NCBI RefSeq assembly: GCF_003966955.1
Contig: NZ_AP019367.1
Coordinates: 1,054,001-1,118,000 of the forward strand
DNA: 64,000 nt
Reading direction: 5' to 3'
Origin: Parolsenella catena
Lineage (GTDB): Bacteria > Actinomycetota > Coriobacteriia > Coriobacteriales > Atopobiaceae
How positions within the stretch are numbered: position 1 is the stretch's first letter; each line of letters starts with the position of its first letter. The position numbers and the translations under genes are program-made. Of the stretch, positions 1 through 8,343 are shown piece by piece. The notes beneath the pieces are model-generated. The model did no database searches. It was not told where the DNA came from and saw nothing but the letters and a program-made list of their open reading frames with translations.

Positions 1-153
1 AGCGACGCCGAGCCCCAGATGCTCGACCACGAGGCGCTGCGCTGGCTTGGCCGAGACGAGCTGCTGTCCGTGGACTGGCTGCCTGCAGACCTCGAGGTGG
101 TGCGCTCGCTGGGCCTTGCCTGGAGTGACGTGTTCGACAGCATGCACATGTAG
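1..153 (+). CDS. C-terminal end of a Nudix hydrolase (MutT-like), cut by window start
   Basis: An open frame runs from base 1 to a TAG at 151-153 and gives 50 residues. The reading includes HEALRWLGRDELLSVDWLPAD, a pattern typical of the C-terminus of (deoxy)nucleoside triphosphate pyrophosphohydrolases of the MutT/Nudix family, where the tail after the catalytic helix contacts the base. The Nudix box itself lies outside the window, so the exact substrate cannot be judged. Frame and codon use fit the neighbouring genes. Confidence 0.6.
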   Translation, partial: SDAEPQMLDHEALRWLGRDELLSVDWLPADLEVVRSLGLAWSDVFDSMHM

Positions 154-178
154 CGGGCACTGGGCCCGCGCGGGGTGC

Positions 179-217
179 CGCGGCGACAGATTGGCCCCGT
201 CCCCAAGTGTCACCGCG
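179..217. repeat. REP-like palindrome, TGTCA family
   Basis: Arms CGCGGCGACA (179-188) and TGTCACCGCG (208-217) pair at 9 of 10 positions around a C-rich loop containing GGCCCCGTCCCCAAG. Similar intergenic elements with GTGACA/TGTCAC arms and a GGGGAC-type core occur at 42764-42794 and 54703-54735. It lies between the Nudix gene and panB and overlaps no gene. Confidence 0.55.
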
Positions 218-276
218 CTACAATGAACATTTGGCGCTGGACATTTATCCCCCAGACCGGCGTCGGGAGGAAGCAC

Positions 277-1122
277 ATGGCAAAGAACACGGTTCTCACC
301 CTCGCCAAACAGGTGGCCGAGGGCCAAAAGGTGACGATGGTCACCAGCTACGACTACACGATGGCAAGCATCGTCGAGGCCGCGGGCATCAACATGATCC
401 TCGTGGGCGACTCGCTTGGCATGACGATGCTCGGCTACGACGACACCATCCCCGTGACCATGGACGACATGGTCCACCACACGCGCGCCGTCACGCGCGC
501 CACGAGCGACACGTTCGTCGTGGGCGACATGCCGTTCATGTCCTACCAGCTTGGCGTCGAGCAGGCGCTCGCCAACGCGGGCCGACTCATGAAGGAGGGC
601 GGCTGCCAGGCCGTCAAGCTCGAGGGCGGCGTGCGCTGCGCGCCCCAGATCCACACCATCGTGGAGGCGGGCATCCCCGTCGTGGGCCACGTGGGCATGA
701 CGCCGCAGAGCGCCAACTCCTTCGGCGGCTTCAAGGTGCAGGGCAAGAGCACTGAGAACGCCCAGCGCATCGTTGACGACGCCCTGGCCGTGGAGGAGGC
801 GGGCGCCTTCGCCGTGGTGCTCGAGTGCGTCCCGCGCGACCTCGCCGAGTTCATCACGTCCAAGCTCACGCACTGCTTCACGATCGGCATCGGCGCGGGC
901 GCGGGCTGCGACGGCCAGGTGCTCGTGGCACAGGACCTCCTCGGCATGACGCCGGGCGGGTTCAAGCCCAAGTTCGTGCGCCAGTTCGCCCAGGTGGGAG
1001 ATGCCATGCGCCAGGCATACGTGGACTACGCCGAGGCCGTGCAGTCCGGCGAGTTCCCGGCATTCGAGAACGGCTTCAAGATGGATCCCGAGGTCATGGA
1101 CCAGATCAGGAGGAACAACTAA
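277..1122 (+). CDS. panB: 3-methyl-2-oxobutanoate hydroxymethyltransferase (ketopantoate hydroxymethyltransferase)
   Basis: PanB makes ketopantoate from 2-oxoisovalerate and methylenetetrahydrofolate, the first committed step of pantothenate synthesis. The 281-residue product has the family sequence GDSLGMTMLGYDDTIPVTMD near residues 45-65, where the active-site Asp and substrate contacts lie, and later GHVGMTPQS and the conserved IGIGAG motif. An upstream in-frame ATG at 175 would add 34 unrelated residues. The ATG at 277 is chosen because GGGAGG sits at 265-270, six bases upstream. Its TAA overlaps the panC ATG by one base, so the two are translationally coupled. Confidence 0.95.
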   Translation: MAKNTVLTLAKQVAEGQKVTMVTSYDYTMASIVEAAGINMILVGDSLGMTMLGYDDTIPVTMDDMVHHTRAVTRATSDTFVVGDMPFMSYQLGVEQALANAGRLMKEGGCQAVKLEGGVRCAPQIHTIVEAGIPVVGHVGMTPQSANSFGGFKVQGKSTENAQRIVDDALAVEEAGAFAVVLECVPRDLAEFITSKLTHCFTIGIGAGAGCDGQVLVAQDLLGMTPGGFKPKFVRQFAQVGDAMRQAYVDYAEAVQSGEFPAFENGFKMDPEVMDQIRRNN

Positions 1123-2030
1123 TGCAGGCAGTCACCACCATCGCCGAGGTTCGCGAGCAGGTCAAGGCTTGGAGGCGCGAGGGGCTCACCGTGGGTCTCG
1201 TCCCCACCATGGGCTTTCTGCACGAGGGCCACAAGAGCCTCATCGTGCGCGCCGCGGCAGAGAATGACCGGGTCGTGGTCAGCGACTTCGTGAACCCCAC
1301 GCAGTTTGGTCCCACCGAGGACCTCGAGAGCTACCCGCGCGACTTCGAGCGCGACTGCAAGCTGTGCGAGGAGGCCGGCGCCGCCCTCGTGTTCCACCCC
1401 GAGCCCAGCGAGATGTACGCGCCCAACGCCTGCACCTACGTCAACATGGACGAGCTCACGCACGAGCTGTGCGGCCTCACGCGCCCCATCCACTTCCGTG
1501 GCGTGTGCACCGTGGTCTCCAAGCTCTTCCACATCGTGTGCCCCGACCGTGCCTACTTTGGCCAGAAGGACGCCCAGCAGCTCGCCGTCATTCGCCGCAT
1601 GGTGCGCGACCTCAACTTTGACATCCAGATCGTGGGCTGCCCCATCATCCGCGAGGAGGACGGGCTGGCCAAGAGCTCGCGCAACACCTACCTCTCGGCC
1701 GAGGAGCGCACCGCGGCGCTGTGCCTGTCTCGCGCCGTGTTCGCGGGCCAGAAGATGGTCGAGGCCGGCGAGCGCGACGCCAAGACCGTGCTCGACGCCA
1801 TGCGCGCGATCATCGAGGCCGAGCCGCTCGCGAAGATCGACTACGTGAAGATGGTCGACTTTGAGAACATCGTGCAAATCGAAAAGATTGAGAACGTCCC
1901 GGTGCTGTGCGCCATGGCCGTCTACATTGGCAAGACGCGCCTCATCGACAACTTCATCTATGACCCGGCCGAGGACGCCGGCTGTGGCTGCGGCTGCAGC
2001 GGCGACTCGTGCTGCTGCTGTGGCGCGTAA
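1122..2030 (+). CDS. panC: Pantothenate synthetase (pantoate-beta-alanine ligase) with Cys-rich tail
   Basis: PanC condenses pantoate and beta-alanine using ATP. The 302-residue product shows the HIGH-like ATP motif PTMGFLHEGHKSL near residues 27-39, the YFGQKDAQQLAVIRR segment and the SSRNTYLS loop, all family hallmarks. The start ATG at 1122 shares one base with the panB stop. Length is slightly above the usual ~280 because of an extra C-terminal tail, CGCGCSGDSCCCCGA, with seven cysteines in the last 15 residues. Such a tail is not part of the canonical fold and may bind metal or be a lineage-specific addition. The next gene begins inside this tail in another frame. Confidence 0.95.
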   Translation: MQAVTTIAEVREQVKAWRREGLTVGLVPTMGFLHEGHKSLIVRAAAENDRVVVSDFVNPTQFGPTEDLESYPRDFERDCKLCEEAGAALVFHPEPSEMYAPNACTYVNMDELTHELCGLTRPIHFRGVCTVVSKLFHIVCPDRAYFGQKDAQQLAVIRRMVRDLNFDIQIVGCPIIREEDGLAKSSRNTYLSAEERTAALCLSRAVFAGQKMVEAGERDAKTVLDAMRAIIEAEPLAKIDYVKMVDFENIVQIEKIENVPVLCAMAVYIGKTRLIDNFIYDPAEDAGCGCGCSGDSCCCCGA

Positions 2031-2856
2031 CGTGGGCTCGCGCACGAGCATCGCGTTTGTGGGAGCCGGCAAGGTTGGCTGCTCGCTCGCCCGCTTTCTG
2101 GCGGGCGGCGAGGGAGTTGGCCTTGCCGGCTTTTTCTCACGCTCGGCGGCGAGCGCGCAGGATGCCGCGGCGTTTGCCGGAGGCCGGGCGTTTGACGAGC
2201 CTGGCGAGCTCGTGGCAGCGGCGGATATGGTGTTCGTGACGACGCCGGACGACGCGATTTCACAGGTGGCTGGCGAGCTCGCGGGCTGCGGGGCCTCGCT
2301 CGCCGGCAAGCTCGTGGCGCACTGCTCGGGCGCCACGAGCTCCGAAGCGCTCGCGGCCTGCCGGGAAGCCGGCGCGGCCGTAGCCTCGTGCCACCCGCTC
2401 TACGCCGTGAGCAGCAGGTTTCAAAGCTGGCAGGAGCTGGGGCGCGCATGGTTCACGCTCGAGGGCGACGACGCGGCCGTCACCGCGCTCGAGACGCTGC
2501 TCGACTCCCTAGGCGCCCGCCACGCGCGCATCGACGCGGCCCAGAAGGCTCGCTACCACGCCTCCGCCGTCATGGCATCCAACCTCGTGGTGGGCCTCTA
2601 CGACATGGCGGCCGACGAGCTCTCCCGCTGCGGCCTTGCGCGCGCGGACGCCGAGGCCGCGCTCGCCGCGCTGTTCCTGGGCAACGCCGAGCACATCGCG
2701 ACAGACGGCGTCGCCGCCTCGCTCACGGGTCCCGCCGCGCGCGGCGACGAGGTCACCATCGGCCGTCACCTCGCCTGCCTCGATGGCGATGACCGAGCCG
2801 TCTACGAGCTGCTCACCGCCCGCTGCCGTCAGATTGCGGAGCGCGGCAGGGGCTAG
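2020..2856 (+). CDS. panG: Rossmann-like/DUF2520 protein, probable ketopantoate reductase
   Basis: About 278 residues. The N-terminus carries a dinucleotide-binding sequence IAFVGAGKVGCSLARFL, followed by the pattern VTTPDDAISQVA and LVAHCSGATSSEAL, then SCHPLYAV, which is typical of the paired Rossmann-like and DUF2520 domains. A DUF2520-type reductase, PanG, has been described as replacing PanE for ketopantoate reduction in some bacteria. No PanE is seen here, and the gene follows panB-panC directly, so the same role is inferred. The start is either GTG 2020, overlapping the panC end by 11 bases, or GTG 2032. Neither has a clear ribosome site, so the exact start is uncertain. Confidence 0.75.
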   Translation: MARNVGSRTSIAFVGAGKVGCSLARFLAGGEGVGLAGFFSRSAASAQDAAAFAGGRAFDEPGELVAAADMVFVTTPDDAISQVAGELAGCGASLAGKLVAHCSGATSSEALAACREAGAAVASCHPLYAVSSRFQSWQELGRAWFTLEGDDAAVTALETLLDSLGARHARIDAAQKARYHASAVMASNLVVGLYDMAADELSRCGLARADAEAALAALFLGNAEHIATDGVAASLTGPAARGDEVTIGRHLACLDGDDRAVYELLTARCRQIAERGRG

Positions 2857-2872
2857 GGCCCTCAGCGCCGCA

Positions 2873-2908
2873 GCGAGCGAGGGCTCCGCAAGCGCGGCCC
2901 TCGCTCGC
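2873..2908. terminator. Hairpin between convergent panG and pdxR
   Basis: Perfect 12-bp arms GCGAGCGAGGGC (2873-2884) and GCCCTCGCTCGC (2897-2908) enclose 12 bases. It sits between the convergent ends of panG and pdxR. On the + side it is followed by AACGCAAAAG and not by a T-run, so it is a weak or bidirectional terminator. Confidence 0.5.
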
Positions 2909-2922
2909 AACGCAAAAGACGG

Positions 2923-4317
2923 CTAGCAGAGGCTCAAATCAGCGAACCGGGCGACCGCCGCCGCGTCAAGAGCGTCGTAAGGCACCACGAACCGGGCCCG
3001 GCCGTCAGCCGGGGCGTTGCCTGCGTCCCACACGTAGCGCTCGAGCGGCACGAAGGCGACACCGGGAATGCCCAGGTCCACGGCCCGCTCGGCCAGGACT
3101 TCCGCATCGCGAACGCCCTCGATGGCCAGCACGGCATGCAGGCCCGCATCCGCTTCCTCGATGCGGACGCGCTCCGCATCCCCTCGCGAGCGCAGCGCGT
3201 TCGCGAGGGCGTCACGCATATCGCGGCAGCGCTTGCGAACGCGGGCCACATGGCGCTCGTACTCACCGCCCTCCAGGATCCGTGCAAGCGTCACCTGTTG
3301 CACGGAGCTCACCGTGCTTGAGTAAAAGCCCAGCTCACGCACATAGCGCTCCATCAGTTCCTCCGGCAGCACCATATAGGCAAGCCGCAGCGCACTGCCC
3401 AGGCTCTTGGAGAACGTGTTCGTGTAGATGACGTTGCCGGCAACGTCCGCGCTCAGCAGCGCCGGCACCGGACGACCGGACATCCTGAACTCGCAGTCGT
3501 AGTCGTCCTCCACAAGCCAGCGGCCCTCGCGCGCCGAGGCCCAGCCAAGCAGCTCGTAGCGCCTTCCGATCGTGGTCACGCGCCCCGTGGGAAACTGATG
3601 TGACGGCATGACATGCAAGACGTCCGCGTCCCCAAGCGCGTCCACGCGCACACCCTGCCTGTCGAGCGGAACGTGGCGCACGCGCTGGCCGCAGGCCTCG
3701 TAGATGCGCGTGAGGCGCACGTACCCCGGGTCCTCGACGGCAAACTCGCGCCCAATCCCCACAAGCTGGGAGATCATCACGTCGAGCATCTGCGCGCCCG
3801 CGCCCACAACGATGCGCGCGGGATCCACCGCAAGCCCGCGCGACTGCCGCAGGTAAGCCGCGATGGCGCGTCGCAGCCGCATCGAACCCTGGGCAGGCGC
3901 AGGCGCAAACACCTCCCCCTCCGGCTCCGAGCTAAGCGTCTGCCGCAGTGCGCGCGCCCACAGGCGCGCAGCATCTCCCGAGAACGACACCGAGCTCGTG
4001 AGGTCCGCACCGTCATCAACCGCCTCGCAGGCGACGACAGGCGCAGACGTCGGCACCGGCATGCCCTCCCCCGCCGGCAGCTCGCAGGCAAAGTAGCCGC
4101 TACGCGGCCTGGAGCGCACGTACCCCTCCGCCGTGAGCTGGGCATAGGCACCCTCAACCGTCACAACGCTCACGCCAAGGTGCTGGGCCAGCGCGCGCTT
4201 TGAGGGAAGCCGCTGCCCAGCCGCAATCGCGCCCGCCATGATGTCGTCGCGAATCCGCTGGTACAAAAAGTCGTACAGCGCGGAATCGCCACGTGCGGAG
4301 AGATCGTAGTCAAGCAT
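2923..4317 (-). CDS. pdxR: MocR-type regulator of PLP synthesis (GntR HTH + aminotransferase domain)
   Basis: The 464-residue protein has an N-terminal GntR winged helix (about residues 10-80, with the segment GQRLPSKRALAQHLGVS) and a C-terminal fold-type I aminotransferase-like domain. The latter includes NTFSKSLGSALRLAYM, whose lysine is the expected PLP-binding residue. MocR proteins of this layout sense PLP and activate pdxST while repressing themselves. The gene is divergent from pdxS with a 133-bp shared promoter region, the standard arrangement for PdxR. The function is therefore assigned from family and context. Confidence 0.88.
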   Translation of the reverse strand: MLDYDLSARGDSALYDFLYQRIRDDIMAGAIAAGQRLPSKRALAQHLGVSVVTVEGAYAQLTAEGYVRSRPRSGYFACELPAGEGMPVPTSAPVVACEAVDDGADLTSSVSFSGDAARLWARALRQTLSSEPEGEVFAPAPAQGSMRLRRAIAAYLRQSRGLAVDPARIVVGAGAQMLDVMISQLVGIGREFAVEDPGYVRLTRIYEACGQRVRHVPLDRQGVRVDALGDADVLHVMPSHQFPTGRVTTIGRRYELLGWASAREGRWLVEDDYDCEFRMSGRPVPALLSADVAGNVIYTNTFSKSLGSALRLAYMVLPEELMERYVRELGFYSSTVSSVQQVTLARILEGGEYERHVARVRKRCRDMRDALANALRSRGDAERVRIEEADAGLHAVLAIEGVRDAEVLAERAVDLGIPGVAFVPLERYVWDAGNAPADGRARFVVPYDALDAAAVARFADLSLC

Positions 4318-4339
4318 CTGGCCTTACCTCTTACGTCTA

Positions 4340-4379
4340 CTGACCTTATTCTGACCCGTTAACTTTCTCATTATCTGAC
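4340..4379. promoter_or_regulatory. Possible PdxR operator: three CTGAC direct repeats
   Basis: The AT-richer gap between pdxR and pdxS contains CTGAC at 4340-4344, 4351-4355 and 4375-4379, two of them preceded by TTAT(T). MocR-type PdxR proteins commonly bind direct repeats in the divergent promoter, so this is a plausible operator. A promoter for pdxS may include TTGCCA at 4384-4389 with a weak -10 near 4405-4412. Both are inference from pattern only. Confidence 0.35.
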
Positions 4380-4450
4380 TATTTTGCCAAGGCCAGCTCA
4401 CGCGTAGGCTATCGAGCCACCAAACGCAAGCGCACGCACAGGAGGCCCAC

Positions 4451-5332
4451 ATGACCAGCGCAAACGACCGAACCCAACTCAACCGACAGCTTGCCCAGAT
4501 GCTCAAGGGCGGCGTCATCATGGACGTCACCACCCCCGAGCAGGCCCGCATCGCAGAGGAGGCCGGCGCCTGCGCCGTCATGGCCCTCGAGCGCATCCCC
4601 GCGGACATCCGCGCGGCCGGCGGCGTCTCCCGCATGAGCGACCCAGCCATGATCGAGGGAATCCAGCAGGCCGTCTCCATCCCCGTCATGGCCAAGTGCC
4701 GCATCGGCCACATCGTGGAGGCGCAGGTCCTGCAGGCCATAGAGATCGACTACATTGACGAGTCCGAGGTCCTCACACCGGCTGACGACACACACCACAT
4801 CGACAAGACGCAGTTCGACGTCCCGTTCGTCTGCGGCGCACGCGACCTCGGCGAGGCCCTGCGCCGCGTGGCCGAGGGCGCCACGATGATCCGCACCAAG
4901 GGCGAGCCGGGCACCGGAGACGTGGTGCAGGCCGTGCGCCACATGCGCAAGATCCAAAAGCAGATCCGCGACGTCGTGGCGCTGCGAGACGACGAGCTGT
5001 TCGAGGCCGCCAAGCAGCTCGCCGTGCCCCTTGACCAGCTGCGCTTCGTGCACGAGAACGGCAGGCTGCCCGTCGTGAACTTCGCCGCCGGCGGCGTGGC
5101 CACCCCCGCAGACGCCGCGCTCATGATGCAGCTCGGCGCGGAGGGCGTCTTCGTGGGCTCGGGCATCTTCAAGTCCGGCGACCCGGCCCGCCGCGCCGCC
5201 GCCATCGTGAAGGCCGTGGCCAACTACACGGACGCCAGGCTCATCGCCAAGCTCTCGGCCAATCTCGGCGAGGCCATGGTGGGCATCAACGCAGATGAGA
5301 TAGACATCATCATGGAGGAGCGTGGTCGCTAG
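4451..5332 (+). CDS. pdxS: Pyridoxal 5'-phosphate synthase, PdxS subunit
   Basis: PdxS builds PLP from ribose 5-phosphate (or ribulose 5-phosphate), glyceraldehyde 3-phosphate and ammonia delivered by PdxT. The 293-residue product is the usual length and is nearly canonical throughout: [20 protein letters not shown] near the N-terminus, the active-site region [12 protein letters not shown] and [13 protein letters not shown], and the phosphate loop [14 protein letters not shown] with [16 protein letters not shown] at 4440-4445 precedes the ATG. The stop TAG overlaps the pdxT GTG by one base. Confidence 0.97.
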   Translation: MTSANDRTQLNRQLAQMLKGGVIMDVTTPEQARIAEEAGACAVMALERIPADIRAAGGVSRMSDPAMIEGIQQAVSIPVMAKCRIGHIVEAQVLQAIEIDYIDESEVLTPADDTHHIDKTQFDVPFVCGARDLGEALRRVAEGATMIRTKGEPGTGDVVQAVRHMRKIQKQIRDVVALRDDELFEAAKQLAVPLDQLRFVHENGRLPVVNFAAGGVATPADAALMMQLGAEGVFVGSGIFKSGDPARRAAAIVKAVANYTDARLIAKLSANLGEAMVGINADEIDIIMEERGR

Positions 5333-5898
5333 TGGCAACCGCAGTTCTGGCCGTCCAGGGAGCGTTTGCCGAGCACGAGGCCAGACTCGCCGAGCTGGGC
5401 GAGACATGCGTGGAGCTTCGCCAGGCCTCGGACCTTAGGCAGCGCTTCGACCGGCTCGTGCTGCCCGGCGGCGAGTCAACCACGCAGGGCAAGCTGCTTG
5501 CCGAGCTTGGCATGCTCGAGCCCCTGCGCGAGCGCATCGAGGACGGCTTGCCCGTGCTCGCCACCTGCGCCGGCCTCATCCTGCTTGCGAGACGCCTCGA
5601 CGCCCACGACGACCGTGACACGCCGCGCATCGCCACGCTGGACGTCCTCGTGCGCCGCAACGCCTACGGCCGGCAGCTCGGCAGCTTCCGCACCTCGCTG
5701 GAGCTTGCCGGCATGGGCACCGTGCCGGCGACGTTCATCCGCGCGCCGTTCGTCATGGAGACGGGCAGGGGCGTGGAGACCTTGGCCACCTGCGACGGAA
5801 ACGTCGTGGCCGTGCAGCAGGGCAAACAGCTCGCCCTCGCCTTCCATCCCGAGCTCGACGAGGACCCGCGCATCCACCAGCTCTTCCTCGACCTGTAG
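5332..5898 (+). CDS. pdxT: Pyridoxal 5'-phosphate synthase glutaminase subunit PdxT
   Basis: PdxT hydrolyses glutamine and channels ammonia to PdxS. The 188-residue protein contains the class I glutaminase elements: LPGGESTTQGKL near residue 45, the nucleophile loop LATCAGLILLA with the catalytic Cys, and the His-Glu pair in LAFHPELDED near the C-terminus. The start is a GTG that shares its first base with the pdxS stop, indicating tight coupling of the two subunits. Confidence 0.96.
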   Translation: MATAVLAVQGAFAEHEARLAELGETCVELRQASDLRQRFDRLVLPGGESTTQGKLLAELGMLEPLRERIEDGLPVLATCAGLILLARRLDAHDDRDTPRIATLDVLVRRNAYGRQLGSFRTSLELAGMGTVPATFIRAPFVMETGRGVETLATCDGNVVAVQQGKQLALAFHPELDEDPRIHQLFLDL

Positions 5899-5922
5899 CA
5901 GCCAACCCCATACGCAAGCCCC

Positions 5923-5974
5923 GCGGGGCGGCACCGATTCCATGGAGAGAGCAAAGGAGTCGGCGCCGCCCCGC
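5923..5974. terminator. Long GC hairpin after pdxT
   Basis: Arms 5923-5941 and 5956-5974 are 19 bases each and pair at 17 positions, around a 14-base loop. No T-run follows on either strand. It could end the pdxST transcript by an alternative mechanism or be a REP-type palindrome; it separates pdxT from panD. Confidence 0.45.
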
Positions 5975-6050
5975 GCTCCACGTTGTACTCTAATGAGCTG
6001 GCATACAACGGCCGCACGAGCGGCATCACTCATACGGGGAGCACCACCAC

Positions 6051-6443
6051 ATGGTTCTCAACATGCTCAAGGGCAAGATCCACCGAGCCACGGTCACGCA
6101 GGCCGAGGTCGACTACATTGGGTCGATCACCATCGACCAGGACCTCATGGACGCCGCAGGCATCCTCGAGTATGAGAAGGTCCAGGTGGCAGACGTCGAG
6201 CGCGGCACGCGCCTGGAGACCTACGTCATCTCCGGCGAGCCGGGCAGCGGCGTGATCTGCCTCAACGGTGCCGCCGCGCACCTCGTGACCCCCGGCGACA
6301 AGGTCATCATCATGTGCTACGCCCAGATGACGCCCGAGGAGGCGCGCGAGAGCAAGCCGCGCGTCGTCTTCGTGGACGAGGACAACAAGATTGCCCGCCT
6401 CACGCGCTACGAGCGCCACGGTCGCCTCGAGGACCTCGCCTAG
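6051..6443 (+). CDS. panD: Aspartate 1-decarboxylase (pyruvoyl enzyme)
   Basis: PanD makes beta-alanine for PanC. The 130-residue proenzyme has the self-cleavage site Gly24-Ser25 in [10 protein letters not shown], where Ser25 becomes the pyruvoyl group, and the conserved NGAAAHL and [10 protein letters not shown] segments. A GGGGAG stretch lies upstream of the ATG at 6051; an in-frame ATG at 6063 ([11 protein letters not shown]) is the alternative start and is where many homologues begin. With panB, panC and the panG candidate this makes a complete pantothenate set split by the pdx genes. Confidence 0.95.
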   Translation: MVLNMLKGKIHRATVTQAEVDYIGSITIDQDLMDAAGILEYEKVQVADVERGTRLETYVISGEPGSGVICLNGAAAHLVTPGDKVIIMCYAQMTPEEARESKPRVVFVDEDNKIARLTRYERHGRLEDLA

Positions 6444-6474
6444 CCAGACGAACGCGCCAATGAGAGGACACGCC

Positions 6475-7365
6475 ATGGACGAGAACAGCACGCAGCAGCC
6501 CGCCGACGCGCCGCAACCCACGCCGCAGCCCGCTCCCGCACAGACTCCACAGCCCCAACCCTCGCCCGCATCGGCGCCGCAGCCAGCCCCTGCGCCCCAG
6601 CCGCAGCCATCCGTCATCGAGAGCGCCAGCGCCACTACCTCCTCCGACAACCACGCGGGGGCGGCGCCCTACGTCATCGTCGCGGCCACGCTCGCAGTGC
6701 TCGTGGCGCTCTCGCTCGCCCTCGCCAACCTCGTCTCGGCCGTGGGCGAAGGCATCGGCGACGCCTACGACGAGGACTACTACGACAGCTTCGACTATGA
6801 CGGCCTCCTCGATGACCTTGATGACCTCGACCCCCAGGGAAGCACGGGACGCGACCTCACGGCGGACAACGTCTTTGACGTCGAGCTCACCTGCACCGAC
6901 TACACCGTTGACGACTACGTGTTCGCCAGCGACTACTCCGGCTCCCAGCAGGCTGTCTCCGCCTACGTCAAGACGCTCGCCAAGACAGACGCCGACGCCG
7001 CGGGCCAGCTAGCCGGCCACCTCCGCGCCGCGGCCGCCGCCACGGACGACGCCAGCCGCGCCGACGAACTCTCCCAGGCCGCCAGCATCTGCCAGGACAC
7101 GAGCGCCGCCATCGACGGGCTCGCCCTGCCCGGCACCGCCGACATCACGGGCGGCTCGGCCGACGACATCCTTGAGCACCTCACCGAGGGCCGTGACGCC
7201 ACGAGGCGGCGTTGGGACAAGCTCGCCCAGCTCGTCGCCGTCCTCGCCTCGCCGGAGGGGCACACCTCCTCGGAGCTCTCCGACCTGGACAATGACGCGG
7301 GCGACGTCACCGACCCGGCCATCGACCTCACGCGCGCGCTGGCAACCTCGGCCTCGGACAAGTAG
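6475..7365 (+). CDS. Membrane-anchored protein with Pro/Gln-rich N-terminus, function unknown
   Basis: I do not recognise the family. About 296 residues from the ATG at 6475, which has AGAGGA six bases upstream; an in-frame ATG at 6460 is possible. Residues 1-45 are a low-complexity Pro/Gln/Ala tract. A single hydrophobic helix follows at about 62-88 (YVIVAATLAVLVALSLALA), then an Asp/Tyr/Glu-rich acidic stretch near 95-115. The remaining ~180 residues look soluble, helical and Ala/Asp-rich. The likely topology is a short cytoplasmic Pro-rich tail with an extracellular domain. Proline-rich tails of this sort occur in Gram-positive envelope proteins. Confidence 0.75.
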   Translation: MDENSTQQPADAPQPTPQPAPAQTPQPQPSPASAPQPAPAPQPQPSVIESASATTSSDNHAGAAPYVIVAATLAVLVALSLALANLVSAVGEGIGDAYDEDYYDSFDYDGLLDDLDDLDPQGSTGRDLTADNVFDVELTCTDYTVDDYVFASDYSGSQQAVSAYVKTLAKTDADAAGQLAGHLRAAAAATDDASRADELSQAASICQDTSAAIDGLALPGTADITGGSADDILEHLTEGRDATRRRWDKLAQLVAVLASPEGHTSSELSDLDNDAGDVTDPAIDLTRALATSASDK

Positions 7366-7393
7366 CGCACCCGCGCACCGGCGCCCAGCGCAA

Positions 7394-7403
7394 CCCCCCC
7401 CCC
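7394..7403. repeat. Ten-base C homopolymer upstream of thyA
   Basis: A run of ten C residues lies in the 114-bp gap between the Pro/Gln-rich membrane protein gene and thyA. Long homopolymers can vary by slippage; this one sits about 75 bp before the thyA start and outside coding sequence. No other comparable run was noticed. Confidence 0.7.
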
Positions 7404-7479
7404 GCCCTAAGCAAGTCCCTCTCGCGAGCTGGCTCCCGTCACACGCGCGCCGCTCGCGCGAGCGCAAGAAAGGAACCCC

Positions 7480-8328
7480 ATGAGCAAGGCAGACGAGCTC
7501 TTCTGCGCCATGTGCGCAGACATCCTCGAGAACGGCACCACCACCGAGGGCCAGAAGGTGCGCCCCCACTGGGAGGACGGCACGCCCGCCTACACCATCA
7601 AGCAGTTTGGCGTCGTGAACCGCTATGACCTGCGCGAGGAGTTCCCCGCGCTCACGCTGCGCCGCACCGCGCTCAAGAGCGCCATGGACGAGGTGCTATG
7701 GATCTACCAGAAGAAGTCCAACAACATCCACGACCTCCACTCCCACATCTGGGACGAGTGGGCAGACGAGACGGGTTCAATCGGCAAGGCCTACGGTTAT
7801 CAGATCGGCCAGAAGTCCCACTACCCGCAGGGCGACATGGACCAGATGGACAAGGTGCTTTATGACCTGCGCGAGACGCCCTTCTCGCGCCGCATCATGA
7901 CGAACACCTACGTCTTCGCCGACCTCTCGGAGATGAACCTCTACCCGTGCGCCTACAGCTGCACGTACAACGTCACGCAGACGCCGGGCTCCGACAAGCT
8001 CACGCTCAACATGGTGCTCAACCAGCGCAGCCAGGACGTGCTTGCGGCCAACAACTGGAACGTGTGCCAGTACGCCATCCTGCTCATGATGGTGGCCCAA
8101 AGCGTGGGCATGATCGCCGGCCAGCTCGTGCACGTCATCGCCGACGCCCACATCTACGACCGCCACATCGACATCATCCGTGAGCTCATCTCCCGCCCGA
8201 AGCTTGCGGCTCCGCGCGTCTCGCTCAATCCAGAGGTCACGGACTTCTACGGCTTCACGACCGACGACCTCATCGTGGAGAACTACGAGCATGGCCCGCA
8301 GGTTAGAAACATCCCCATCGCCGTCTAG
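7480..8328 (+). CDS. thyA: Thymidylate synthase
   Basis: ThyA methylates dUMP to dTMP with methylenetetrahydrofolate, producing dihydrofolate. The 282-residue protein has the dUMP-binding Arg region near FSRRIM, the catalytic Cys in LYPCAYSC, the NQRSQDVL segment and the C-terminal DAHIYDRHIDII motif. The usual PPCH around the nucleophile is YPCA here, as in the divergent Bacillus subtilis ThyA branch. GAAAGGA precedes the ATG. The gene is followed 15 bp later by folA, which recycles the dihydrofolate product. Confidence 0.93.
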   Translation: MSKADELFCAMCADILENGTTTEGQKVRPHWEDGTPAYTIKQFGVVNRYDLREEFPALTLRRTALKSAMDEVLWIYQKKSNNIHDLHSHIWDEWADETGSIGKAYGYQIGQKSHYPQGDMDQMDKVLYDLRETPFSRRIMTNTYVFADLSEMNLYPCAYSCTYNVTQTPGSDKLTLNMVLNQRSQDVLAANNWNVCQYAILLMMVAQSVGMIAGQLVHVIADAHIYDRHIDIIRELISRPKLAAPRVSLNPEVTDFYGFTTDDLIVENYEHGPQVRNIPIAV

Positions 8329-8343
8329 CGAAGGAGGCCCACA

